This document shows, piece by piece, positions 30,701-44,500 of a DNA stretch of 64,000 bases. The stretch spans positions 25,676,611-25,740,610 of the forward strand of contig OY720345.1 of NCBI GenBank assembly GCA_963082975.1, in the 5' to 3' direction. How positions within the stretch are numbered: the first letter of the stretch is position 1; every line of letters starts with the position of its first letter. The notes under the pieces are model-generated. The model saw only the letters and a program-made list of their open reading frames with translations. It searched no databases and was not told the DNA's origin. A program made the position numbers and the translations under genes. This DNA comes from Labia minor (Eukaryota; Arthropoda; Insecta; Dermaptera; Spongiphoridae).

Positions 30701-32589
30701 GATTTTAAATTACGATACAGTCTTCAAAAATATACATAGATAATATTTAATGTTTTATCTAATTTTTTTTTTTTAATTTATTATTTAGGATTACAAGCTA
30801 ATATTATTTATTTCATATTATGATAGTGTTTTTTTTTATTAGAATATAAATATTCTTTAATCGAATAGTATTATTTTTATATAAGTAATTAGTAATTAGT
30901 AAAATTTACTTTTTCAATTGCATCTTCTTCTATCAGGGCCTTATCAAGGTAAACTTGCACCCTGGGCCAAGATTAAAATTATTAAGAATATTATAATTTT
31001 TTAATAATAATATAAACGCTGCTTTCTTTACAACGTCCTGGACCTTTGCTCCCTTAATTAATTATATTATTATAGTTTTTTAAAATATATTAAATATTTA
31101 TATTGAAATTATATCATAATTAATTGTACTGATCTCTCTATTATAGATCCAATTCATAACGAGAATAAAATTAAATAAATTATCTAAAAGAATATAAATA
31201 TAATATACAATACAAAATATTTTTTAATTAATTTCTAATATTTTGATCCACAGATTTTAAAATTATTTTATATCATTATTATTTTCTAGAATTTTTCAAA
31301 ATTGTAATTATTGTAATATTTTTCAGCTTTTATTTGAAATATATTTTAAATCAAAAATGTGTAGAAAGATTTTTTTTTTAAGGATCAATTTTTTATATTA
31401 TATGACTTAATGAGCTTCGAGTTATACAATTTTTTTTATTTATACAGATACCTATATTTCTTTTCACTTTTTTTTATTTTAATTAATTTTTTATAAATAT
31501 GCTTAGTGACTGTGTAATCAATCCTTTATTACCTTTCCATTTTTTTTAATTTAAAACATTAAAAAAATACATATCCTTCATATCATTAATATGTTATATT
31601 AAATAATATTAATATAATTAACCTGAAAATAAATATATATGAAATTTACTAGGTACTAATAAATAATGGTCTATTAATAAATTCAGACAAATCTCAAAAA
31701 CTAAAGGAAATATATTCAATAGAATATTTTCTCTATTGATTCTTTAAATAATGGAGAGAATATGATAATCTTTTATTATTATTAATAATTTCCGGGTTTT
31801 GTGATAATATAATCGAGATACGTTTCCAATTCATGTTTTTCTTTTTGTTCGTTAAAATTTATTAGATCCTATCACTATTGAATTTTTCTATCACTGTTTA
31901 TTTTCTTTCTTTTTTCTTCCCTTGTAGAACTAATGAGATTCACTCTTTCTTATTTTGCCATTGCCATTTTTTCCTTCCCTTTAAGAAACGAACAAAACCT
32001 CTATAAAAGAAAAATCGTTCCCTTTTGTTCTGGACACTTTAATAAAACCTATTCAAGAAACAAACAACCAGCAATCCGTATAAACGAAATAAAAAAAAAA
32101 ATAAATAAAATAAAATAAACATTGAAACCTTTCTGTTCGCTTATAGATTATTTTCTTTTATTAACATTTTTATTTAATTTCAGTCAATCTGAAATCTAAG
32201 ATTTATTAATCATTTGTAACTTTAATTTGATAAGCTTTTTATATAACTATTTATTTCATTTAAGTGATATTTTTGTTGCGTTTTTATTAACAGAAACTTT
32301 AAAAAGAAATGGAAAAGCTTGAATAAATGAAGACAATTTAGTGAGGAGTTTGAGGGAAACCAGTTGGGAAACGACTGATGGGGATATCAAGGACACGGTG
32401 GTGGTATGACAATATAAAGATAAATGTAATAAAAAATAGGAATTGAATTGAATGGAATGGACTTAGAATAGGAACATTTGGAGGAGTAAAATGATAACGA
32501 AGAACTTTCTAGTTCAGTAGTGCTCGAGAGATAAATTTCATAAATTCCTAAAAGTTATAAAATTAATGATAATGATTATTTAAATAAAT
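27728..32589. other. gene-poor AT-rich region between AP endonuclease and neurensin 3' ends
   Basis: About 4.9 kb lies between two converging genes. I see no coding region. Only short TA-rich simple repeats stand out (near 27800-27830, 27930-27960, 29270-29295, 30300-30370). The part from about 32320 to 32589 is less AT-rich and is probably the 3' UTR of neurensin. Confidence 0.45.
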
Positions 32590-35500
32590 TTATTGAATGA
32601 TAATAAAATTTGGAGCTTGTCCAGAAGCTGCTGGTTGAACGGAGCGGACTTGTTCACTGATTGGAATTCTTACTGGGTTTATGACAATCGGTTGATGTTG
32701 GTTCAAATCTTCATGTTTCTCTCCTGAACATCGCGGACACTCACTACAAAAGGTGAAAGCAAGAAGAGCGATGAGTAGGACAACACCACCCGTGCAAAAT
32801 ACTGCCAAGCCAGCCAGACGACACACCTAACAGACCGTAAGCAAAACAAATAAATAATAATAAGGACTAGAAAAAATATGAGATTAGCTTATTTATAAAT
32901 TTATAAAACATACAGGGTCCGTTCGTTCTAGAGCGCGGCAAACCGGCATTTGTCCGGGCGGCAAACCTGAAGGGCGGCAATTTATTCTATTGCACCGTAA
33001 ATGTTAGAGTGGGCGCTCAAATAAATAAAGATAATTCTTACATATAAATTGATCAATTATTTTTAAAAATTTTCAGAAACCATATTTATATTATAATTCT
33101 TAAAATTTTTAAATTTTTAAATTAATTAATAGATTAAATTGAAAATAAAATGTTTAAGCTAAATAATTAATTGATTCCATATTCTTTAACAAGAAAATAA
33201 ATCCTGTTTGTTTTTTAATTTTTTATTTGATCTTGTCAGCTCTTAAAAATTATTTTTATATAAATACCTCAAGACGTTTGTTAAAAATAATTGCCCAGTG
33301 GTCCACAATCTCAATATTATCATGATATGCAACCAGAGTAGCACGTGGTGGGGTCAAATATCCAACAAGCAATGCAATTAGCCCGACGAGTAAGAAATTA
33401 GCGCCACCCCAGAGGCCTGCTCGGAGCCAAAATCGTCTGCATGCTCTTGCACCGCAACGGCATCCTCTATCCGAGTAGTTTCCAACAATCAACGGTAATT
33501 CCTTTTCGCCAGAAGGTCCAATCATATATTCAAAATCATCCTCCTGAAATTAAAAATAAAACAATTGTTTCTTTATAATCAATTATATATAAAATATAAC
33601 ATTTATTTTTTGCTTTTTATCTTATTATACTAGCAAAAATTGTAAATATATGTATATATATTTGTATTTTTGATATATTAATCCGCTCGAAGGATTTTTT
33701 TGAAATTAACACCATAGATAATTTTTTTATAAAAAAAATTATTTATTGGTTTCAGCTTCGGGGAAAATAATATTTATTAGTTTTTTATTAATTTAAAATA
33801 GGAAATTTAAATGACGTCAGCAAATACGACAGACAGCGTTTCCTTAAATAAAAAAATATAAATATTAAAAAATCAAATTACGAAATATATATTATATTAT
33901 ATCCACAGGCCATACTTTTCTGTCTTTCGTTGCATTAATACGCACGTTTAAGGGCTATGTTTTATGACTATTTTTTTTAATTTATGTTCTTTTAAATTAT
34001 TTGAACGGCGTCTGGATGAACCAGGTATTAATATTAACAGCCAAACCCGATAATAAGGAATAATTTTTTTAAAGTAGCGAGCCGCGGCTCGGTGAACCAG
34101 GTACTAATAATTTTATATATAACTAGCTGCTCCGAGCGCCTTCGGCGCTCTTCACACCTAGACGGGGGCTCCGCCCCCTGTACCCCCAAGTGATACATAG
34201 TATTTGGTTGAAAGTCTGTATGTAAAAGGTTTTCATCCATTTTGATTCAATCAGTATAAGTAGATAAGACATTCATTTGTTTTCTTGTAAAATATATTTT
34301 AATTTAATCAGTAAATTAATTATATATTATTATTGTATATGTTATATTTATCTAACTCTGTGTCTCTACAGTTTGCGAAAGTTCTTAGCCGCAGCATCCA
34401 CATTTCTCTAAGCGTCCCTATATATATCCTGAGCTAAAACCAAATCCTACCCTGTCCCATCTCTCCCATGTCCCTTCCTTCATTGTCCACCCACCTTGGT
34501 CCTTGGTCTTCCACCGGATGTTTCCCAATCGGTTTCTCCCAATTTCTAGTTTCTCCAATTCCAACCACGTCTCCTTCCCATCCCAGCCTTCTCGATTTTA
34601 TAACCTTAACTATATCTGGACATTATTTCTCGTTATGCCATCTCCGCCATCCCCCTGTGACCTCATCTTCCTAAAGGCCTATAAATGCTGCGAACAATAT
34701 TAATCTCACAAATACTCTAAATCTACTCTCTTCTCCCAGAGTCATCGATAGGATGACCAAACGTCCCGTCTTTAGGTGCTCTGTCCCAAAAATGTCTTTG
34801 GAACAGCCTATTGTCCCGTTTTTTCAATATTTAGGACATTTCGTAATTTTTTTTTCAAAATTTTTTCAATTTAGTTCTAAAAAAAGGTATACCGTTTGTC
34901 CCTGTTTGGTGTTTTCGAAATATGGTCACCCTAGTCATCGATCAACATAAAAAATAATTATTTTATATATTTTAATTTTGATCCTCTTTGATGATATAAG
35001 CCCCTTTACTGCATAATAACAGGCGTTACTCAATTATAAAGTCGATTTAAATTCTTCTCGAATATTATTATCCTTCGTGATTAGAGATCTTAAGTATTTA
35101 ATTATTTATACTTTTTCAAATTCTACATTTTGTATGTTAATTCTTTGTGTGTGTTAATACTATTCCTCTCTGTTACTAAATATTTTGTCTTTGTACTATT
35201 AATTTTTAACCCCGCCTCTTTTCCTGCTTCGATTAATTTTCTTACGCTATCTTTAATTGCAGTTGCCGAATTTCCTATTATATTTAAGTCGTACCCGTAG
35301 CATAATTCTTGAATTTTTTTGTTTAATTTCATTTCGGTTGATTTTTCCCCAATTTCTCTAATCACATGTCTCCTCTTCCAGTCCAATTCATTTACCTATC
35401 AATGTTGCATAAGGCATTTAAATTTCTAAATTTGGCTAGAACACTCCATTTTTTAAAATTTTAAATAGAGGGAGAGAGAGAGGTTCTAATTTTATATATA

Positions 35501-38500
35501 TTTGTTTCTATAACAGCAAAAAAGTAAACAAATTACATAGATACAAACACTCTCCTTTATATATATAGAAGATTATAATAAAATTAAAAGATTTTTAAAA
35601 TTTTTTTTTGTTTTTAATTTTCATTCGTCAATTTGGTCAAATGATAAAGATATGAGGTTCAAATATAACCAAATTCAAAAAAATGACTGATAAAATATAA
35701 AAAAAAAAATATTTAGCAATGGTAAAATGAGTTTCAAGCATTAAAAAAATAATTCATTGAGAATGTCCGCCTGAAGTTTATGCAACCTTTTTTTTTATTG
35801 AAATAACAGATTCAAAGATAATATAAAAAATATATTATATCTATTTAAATTTATTCAAAGTTATTTATTATATTTATTATTATTTATATATTCTATTTAA
35901 CTGCTTAAAAAGTTATAAAAGGTTTCTAATTCAATCGAGTTTATTTCAAAAGCGAATAAAGTGAAAATTTAATTATAATATATAAAAATCTTCTGATTTA
36001 ATATTATTATTATTATTCAAATGGAGAACTTTAAAATCCATTCATGGAATGGAAACCTTTTTCCTATACGAATGAATTGAAATGTGATTAGAAGTTGGCC
36101 GTTAGAGGAAAGTTAATATAAATATAGAGAAGATTTCAAGTGAAAGTAAAATTAAAATAAATAAGAATCATGGGCTTTACTAATTAGCTTTTAAGAGAGG
36201 ATTCAAAAATATATGAATAAATCCACACTTCAAAGGATTTTTTTATGATTTTCATTAATTTTTTTTGTGAATTTTTAAATAAGAAAATAATCTTGAAAAA
36301 CAATCCTATTTTTCATAGATATATTAGAAAATAAAATATCTCTCTATTTTATTTTATTTTTTTGTTTACTAAGCTAATAAATATAAAATAAATAATATTC
36401 TCTCGAGTAGTAAATAATATGTTTTTTTTTCAAAAAACAACTATATTACAAGAACAAAATTATTAATACATTGGAAAATCCTTTAATTTTTTATTTTTTA
36501 TTTATTTATTTATTTTTTTTTTTTTGGAAGAAATAAAATTGTAACTAATATTTCTTATATTGAGTTTGAAATTTTTTGTATTTTATTTATTTGAAATCGT
36601 TATTTAATGTTAATTTTTAGGTTAAAAAAAAGAAATGAATGAAATTTTGATTCATGAATTATTTTTAAAATAAATCAAATGGTTCTGAGAATGGGGTCGG
36701 GATGTCATATGAAGTTACGATTATTTTTATTTATTTATCTTATGCTTAAACGATATACGGTAGGGTACAAAGAGAGTCTCCCTCTGTTTCAGAAAAAAAC
36801 GCGCTAAAGTATGTATGAAAAGAGCATTTAATAAATAATAAAATATTATAGGAGAGAATAGATAATATATATAATATGTGTGGGTGTATGTAATGGGCGT
36901 TGGCTATCCTATAAAGCCATTTATGAATAAATAACCAACGACCTTTTTCATCATTTATCTTAAAAAAAACAAGTATTTCGATAATATTATATATTTTTTA
37001 ATTAAAACGATTGCAACAAATAGTATTAGACAAGTGATATTAATATATATCGAAATTTACTCTAATCATTCATAAATATTCGGAACTCGATACGATTGTA
37101 ATCATAATTGAGGGAGGTAAAATACCCATAGGGCAGATAAATTGCTTTCAAAGTATTCAATAATTGTCTCTCGAATGATAGCTCCCTTAAGAATTCGTTT
37201 TGTAGGTTTATCCGACTTAATCAGCTTCAAGAATAGGCTTATATTTTTGTGAGAATTTATTTTTCTCTCTTGATAATAAAACTGAATATTTTATGACTTA
37301 ATCAGATAAATCTTAATGTAAGTCATAGAGAAGGTCTCAAACTAGAACCTGGGACCTGGCAAAAGAATTTCTCTAGGTGGAGTACACCAAGTCTTCCGGA
37401 TCAAAATTGGGAAGCTACTTGATAAAAAGTAGCGCCTCCGTTTAAGATAATCAAGATAAAGGTTGATAGCAGGCGCTGTCCTTTGGTAGGATGACTATAA
37501 ACAAGTTAGAAGTGTTTTTTTATGTCTGTATGTTCTATTATACTATTTAAAAAAAAACTATATAAAGAAAAGAATACAACAATCTGAGGTAACTAGATTT
37601 TTCTTAAATAAACAAATTTTAAACTAATTCATATTGTTCATATTAATTAATTAAAATTAAAGTTGTTATTGAAATTGTTATTATATTAATTTGTACTTTA
37701 ATTTATTTTTTCTGTTTTATGAGTCGTTTAAGTGCACAATAATAGTTGTTTTTAAGTTTATAAATATTAATTTTTTGTAATTAAATAAAAACTTTTAATT
37801 TATATATTTTTTAAAAATTTTTTCTAATATTTAGAACCTAATCTCCCTATTTAAATACAAAATAGGGTTCAGATTGAGCGGTTTTGTGTTGCGTGCTGTC
37901 TTAGTGGTACGGAGGGATTACAGTAGCCTATAATAATATTTTCTTAATAAATGATATAATAATTTTCTATATATATATATATATATATATATACAACATA
38001 TTTATAAAGTGTCTATCAATTATTTAATTTTTCATTTAATAATATAGAATAAATTTAGATTTCATATTCCCTTAATTATATACAAATATATTTACATTTA
38101 TATCTATTTTAAGGGTTGTTAATGCTAATATTAGATTAATTAATTATACATAATGGAAAGGAGATTATAAGCGAATCTCCCCATCATTTTATAAATAATC
38201 ATTGAAATTATTTGCAAATAAGTAAATATACTTTTAATTATATTTCTATTTGCAGGAGTAGTTTAAAGTTTATTGAGCTCATTTATATCATTTAATTTTC
38301 TATTTTAAACAAATATTCACGAGTTGAAACCAAAAATATAAATACCTATAAATTAAAGTATTATTTTAGTTCAAATATAGAGAGTAACAATATATGTATG
38401 ATGTTAAAAATATTTAACTATATAAAATTCCTATCAAATGTCAACCAGATGGGCTAAAAGAAGCTGTTTAATTTTAAGTATTTAATATTTTAATTATTCT

Positions 38501-41500
38501 ATTGTTATTTTTTTAATAAATTCTTTCCATATTTAAATAATAACTAACTTATCCATAAATACTTTAATTTCAAGATATACCTTTATTTAAGTAATTATAG
38601 ATAAGTACCTGGTTTACCGAGTACTTGAAAAAAATTATTCCTTATGAACTATGAATATTTAAAATTAAGATTATTATTTAAAATAAATAAACGACAAAAT
38701 ATCTGAAACAATTTCAAATAATTTAAAAGAACATAAATTAAAAAAAAATAATTTAGTTATAAAACATACAGCCCTTAAACGTGCGTATTAATGCACCGAA
38801 AGACAGAAAAGTATGACATGTGGATATAACATAATATATATTTAGTATTTTGATTACAAAATATTATTAAAATAAATATTTTTAATTTTATTTTATTTAT
38901 TACATTTTGTATTTAAGGAAGCGCTGCCTGGAGAGGCTGACGTAGCTGCTGACGTGATTTAAATTTACTATTTTAAATTAAGAAAAAACAAACAAAGATT
39001 ATTCTTCCCAAGGCTGAAACCAATACAGATCGATTTTTCTTTATAAATATTATCTATGGTGTGAATTTCAAAAAAATCCTTCGAGCGGGTCAGTGGCGCA
39101 ACCAGGATTTGATCCTGGGGGGGTTTTGACTAGCCGCTCCACCTTCCTATGGCGCCCCCCCCCCCGGGCTCTCTCAAAGACAAATTTTCATTAAGATTTT
39201 TTTTTTATATTAAATATTTAAAAAAGTTTTGTAAATGAAACACTGATTTTACAAAATCTGGCAATAAAATTTAATTTTGTATTTTATTTACTCGTATTCA
39301 CAGTTTTAGAAAGAAAATATTTTTTTCCAGCTATAAGTAAATCATTTTAGCTTTCCTCATGAAATAAGGATAGCTTATACGATGATCGGAAAATTTTGAA
39401 AATTTTTGCTCCGAGATTCTTCGAGAATTCCACTTTTCAAACGGTTCTGAATCCAAAACTGCAAAAAAAATTTTTTGAACCGGCTTGTTACCGAGATTAC
39501 GTCTAAACAAAATGAGATATTGTCTTGAAATTTGATATTTAGATGTTTTTTTTTTTGGGAATGATGGACGGGGATTGGATTGTTTTTGGACAAGATCGGA
39601 CCATAAGTAAAGGTAGTTTAAAGAGGTGTCAAAGCACATTTTATTGATTTTCTCAATAAATACCGATTTTTATGAGAATTATCATACTATCGTATTAAAT
39701 TTATAGGGAATCGAATTTACTAAAAGTTTCATTATATTCATTTTTACCTAAACTTAATAATAAAGGAGTTATTTATAAAAAACTACTTAGAGATTTCGAA
39801 AGCTTTTCGTCCGCCCGTAGTGGCAGGATATTTTGAAAGAAATCATGTAAAAATCCCTAAGAAAAAATCCCTAAATAAAAAATTTCCCTAATTTTTTTTA
39901 CTTATTTAATAATGAATAGCCGAAGAGACTTAAATGAGGTAGTTGGTGTCATCCCATCTGTTTCATCTGGTTTTTTAGCGTCCCATTTTTCATGGTTTGC
40001 CTTCATTATAGTCAGAAGCTTATCATGCGAGTCGCTGAATCGTTTCCTTGGTGAACCAGGCTTCTTACCACGAACTTCACGACAGATTTCCAAAGAGATA
40101 AGGTTATGCTCAATATGGATTTGCTTAATCAGGTTCCATACTGATGTCTTGTAACCTCCTAAGCGTGAACGAAGAGCATTGTTGTAACCTTCCAATGCAT
40201 TGTTTGTTCGAGGCAAACCCATCAAAGTGGCATCGGAGATGTTCCAATGTTCCAATGTCGAATTCGGGGTCATAAAAGCCAGCCAAAAATTGTTCACCTA
40301 GCCAAGTGCGCTCAAAGTAAGAAAAAGGATCACGAAGTTTTACCCTGTTGGTCGTCCAGATAATGCTTGGTAGGCTACAATGACTTTTGATGGTGGTACC
40401 AAAACCAAAGCTGCAAGAGTTCGTAAATGAGTGGAGTTGTCAGGATTATCTATATCATTATAGAGCTTCAAAACTTCTGTCATTGATTTGATGTTTCTAT
40501 AAATGCATTGAGCAAAATGAAAAAGACAACCTCTGATGATAGTAAATTTCACAAATTGCGTTATATATTCCCTGGTGATATATACGGTGCAAATGGTGTA
40601 TTTTGTATTTGGAATCATTAAGCTATTAAAACGTATGATAAACGGAATTTGAGTAAATTCCCTTTATTTTACATACGAATTTTCTTGGAAAAATCACGTG
40701 TGTGGGCCCTATGTATGTATTTTTTGACCTATTTTTCCCAACTTTCGGTCCAGGCCCGATTACCTCCTTGGGAGGTCGTGTCTCAGGCAACTGGGTGTCA
40801 TGCTCACCTTGTGATTTAATTTTCTGAGTCACAATTAAAATTAATACAAAAATGAAAAAAATTGTTTTTAGGGATTTTTAGTCAGCGATATTTTTATTTA
40901 GGGGTTTTCGCTTTTGGGGATTTTCGGTTTTAGGGATTTTTGACTTTTATGGATTTTTTCCTTTAGGGATTTTTACCCGTTACCATTTTGAAAATATTTG
41001 TCTTCGCTTCATAATTTTTATGAAATTAGCAATTAATGTATTATTAATAAAAAATATTTAGAATTTGAGTAATATTTTTATTTATTTTCAAATTGGAAAA
41101 TTTCACAATCATCTAGTAATCTTATATTAAGTCTTTTGTTTTTTATGATTTAGGAGAAATAATAAAAAAAATTTTTATTTCTTATATTTAATTCTGTACG
41201 AAAAAATAAGCAATTTTTTTTTGTGTTGAAATTTGTTTAAAATAAAATAAACTTACTTATTATACACTAAGTTATACTTTAAGAATTATTTTTTTTTCTT
41301 TTCTATTTGTAATATAGTACATAATATACAGCAATTTATATTTTTTTCAATCCTGGGGGGGGGGTTTTAACCCCCAAAACCCCCCCCCCCTGATTGCGCC
41401 ACTGGAGCGGGTTAATATTTCAAAGATACCAATATATTTACAATTTTTACTAGAATAATAAGATAAGATAAACTTTGTGATAATAAATATTTAATTGTTA

Positions 41501-44500
41501 TGAATTATATAAATATGAATATTATGAAAATATTATGACAGATGCTCTGGCAATATTTGTGCCTTCCATAGTAGAGTCGTCTCTCAGATTGAAAACCTCT
41601 AACAAAAAAAAAAATCTAGTAATCAAACTTTCACTCTTTTTACAAGCTGGAAAAATTTTTATCCTGATAGTAATAATTCATTTCTTTCATATATTTATTT
41701 AACTTTTATTAACAATATCAAAAAATTAATTATCTAAATTAAAAGAATTAACGGTACTTTAGTGGAAACTATTTTGAAAATTTGATATTTATAACCTATT
41801 ACAGTATTTCTTAGGGAGCAAAAACTTGTTGATATTAAATATAATTTTATTTGATATTGATGGAGTGAGTTTAACCAAAATCGTTAGATCCACTTTTGAG
41901 AAAATTGTAAAAAAGTGAATATTCACTTATGTAAAGTGGCACTTCGGTTAACCCATTTTGCAAAAGTTTCATACACATTTCATAAAGAATTTCAATTTCA
42001 AACACTTTTCATCTTAAGCTACCCCTTTCCAACAAACAAAATTGTCTTTAGGTCTAATAGGAACCTTAAAATGTGTATTTCTTATGAAAGTTGCAATTTG
42101 AACAAATGATCAATTCCAATAATCTACTTTTTTAATTGATCACTATCTTATTTATTTTTAAAAAAATGTCACACATTCAATTTCTCAAAATAGAAATTTC
42201 TTAATAAAATTGAATTCATTTAGCTATAAAACCTTAAACTTTAACTTTAAAATTTTTTTTATATATTTGATATAATATTTAAATAAATACAAATAAAAAA
42301 AAGTTTATTCTATAGGTAATATATTATATATACACAATGATATGGTAATTCCTAATGACATGTTTTGACATTTTTTAAAGCATTAATCGTCAAGTGAAAA
42401 AGAGCGAGACAGAGATTTTGAGTATGACCCAATTAAAAGAGGTATTCATTCAATCGATGCTTTAATGAATAGGAGATATTTTGAAAACGGTCTTTTATAA
42501 ACAAGGATCTACCTATATCTTTCTACTTATTTAGCATTAAAGTTTTTAAGAGAAAAATCGTTAAACGTGCAAATTTAATCATTTCGGGAATTATTAAATT
42601 ATATAAATGAAATGTACTAATCATTGTCGTACATACTATATATATATATAGAGAGAGAGAGAGAGACAGAGAGAAAATATTAGAAGAATATCAATTCGGA
42701 TTCAAAAAATTTTAAATGATTATTCATTTATGTACTTTAGTAAAGCAAATGACTAAATTTTAATTTCAATGGGGATTCCGAAAATAAATCATTCTTATAA
42801 TTCGAATTCATCTCGAGGGTCTTGATAGAAGAGTTCAATGAGGAAATCAAGTATCAAAAACATTGAAAAAGAAAATGAATTAAAACAAGTGAAAGGTTAT
42901 TAAACAATTTTATTCAATATAAAATTCAAATAAATGATTAGACATAATGGGAAGAATTAGACAAAATAGTATTAGGTTACGCGGACGATTTAATATCTAA
43001 GCATTTGTATATTTAATTAGAAATAAGATAGAAAAACAGATTGACGCAGGAAATGAGGATGAACTTGAAATTAATAGTAAGACAAAATATGGATATAGTG
43101 GAATACGACATAAAAAATATATAAAATATTAACTTTCAAAAAGTAGAATTTGAAAATGTAAAAAAATAAGTAGTCAAGTTCTATAATCACAATTTAATAA
43201 TATTCGAGGAAAATTTAAAGTTAGAAACTTAATTGTGAGGAGAACAATTCATGGTTTTTGAAAAAAATTTCAAATGAATTTTTTTAGTTTCCTATAAATA
43301 CAATTAATGATTTTAAAAATATTCTGAATTAAATAATTGAGTTTCTTAAAACTCATAATTTATTAAATATACTAAACATTCTCATCCTATCTACTTTAAG
43401 GGCGGTTTTAGGTAGAAGCTAACAAGCATGTGTAAATAAAGACACAGTGAGAAGTGAAGAGAGAGGGAGAGGAAGAGAGAGAGTGAAGGAGAGACAAACA
43501 AGCAAATGACAAGCAAGTGGAGAAACTGTCTTATTAAAGCACTCTTTAATATCTCATCTTAGTAATGATGAAAATGATCTGTATTTACATAAATTAATCT
43601 CTCATTCATTTGAAGAGTCCCTAGAATATGGAAACAATATCAATAAAAGTGATTAGATGCTGAACTTAAAATTCAGAGATACGCAATATATAATCAATAA
43701 ATTGATTCTATGAAGATGTCTGAGAATCTGAATACTTGAGTATTAAAGAAATTAAATATTGTTGTATAAGTTTAGTAATAGTCGTTAGAAAGATTAGACC
43801 ACCACTTAAAATTTCACTATTAGGAATATTTTTATATATTTTTATAAAACAAATTTTGACAACGAATTTAGAAATTACTAATACTTTTATATAGTAATAT
43901 TAAAGAATGAAAGTAACCAGAGTTTTACAGTAACCAGTAATTTAATTATTAAATTTTATATCTAAAGGGATAACAGTTAACATCTTATCTTATTATACTA
44001 GTAAAAATTGTAAATATATATTTGTATTTTTGAAATATTTAATCACTCGAAGAATTTTTTGAAATTCACACTATAGATAATATTTATAAAGAAAACTCCA
44101 TCTGTATAATTTTTCAGCCTGAGGAAAAATCCTCTTTGTAAATTTTTTCTTAATTTAAAATAGGAATTTTAATAATAAAAAAATTGCGCCAGGCAACGCC
44201 AGACTGCGCTTCGTTAAATACAAAATATTTACTTTAATAATATTTTGTAATCAAATTACGAACTTTATATTATGTTATATCCACAGGCCATACTTTTCTG
44301 TTTTTCGGTGCATTAATACGTACGTTAAGGGCTGTATGTGTTATAACTAAATTATTTTTTTTAATTTAAAACCAGGTACTATATTTATATATATTTATTA
44401 GATTTAAAATTTAAAAGTAAAAAATTGCACAGTATAAATCTATCTATAAAAGTTTAAAATTGAGATGGATAGCGTGGTTGTATATTTACAGGGGCCACCA

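Larger units (their letters stand above)
34123..35572 (-). mobile_element. Helitron-like element carrying nested insertions
   Basis: Read on the minus strand, the element begins with TCTTCTATATATATAAAGG near 35572, a Helitron-type 5' end. It finishes with the hairpin GAGCGCC-GAA-GGCGCTC (34150-34134) and then CTAG (34126-34123), followed by T. The hairpin is 11 nt from the terminus, as expected for Helitrons. A second GC palindrome GGGGGCNNNGCCCCC-like lies at 34164-34178. Flanks are A on the left and T on the right, the usual A|T target. There is no Rep/helicase, so it is non-autonomous. It contains a hAT MITE and a reverse-transcriptase relic. Confidence 0.75.
38606..41465 (-). repeat. interspersed repeat family C, copy 2, split by a MULE
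   Basis: The left piece (38606-39090) runs from ACCTGG near the repeat's right terminus through the conserved core to AATCCTTCGAGCGGGT. The right piece (41405-41465) resumes at GAGCGGGTTAATATTTC and ends in AGAATAATAAGATAAGATA. Together the pieces equal one copy of the family, so the MULE between them is younger. Confidence 0.85.

Noticed and set aside
28620-31060. possible element pieces with CAGGGCC motifs near 28620 and 30935
   Set aside because: Only short similar motifs were seen; no inverted repeats, duplications or matching bodies could be established.
34468-34703. Ser/Pro-rich frames inside the Helitron-like element
   Set aside because: Two frames are open at once because of C-rich filler sequence; neither has a recognisable domain.
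39331-39639. 102-residue frame in the left part of the MULE
   Set aside because: It overlaps another open frame of the same strand, lacks transposase motifs, and lies in the non-coding subterminal region of the element.
40626-40832. 68-residue frame upstream of the MULE transposase pieces
   Set aside because: No resemblance to the expected N-terminal part of a MULE transposase; probably a chance frame in less AT-rich element sequence.
43440-43510. purine-rich AG tract as a regulatory element
   Set aside because: Simple-sequence drift explains it; nothing ties it to a promoter or exon.
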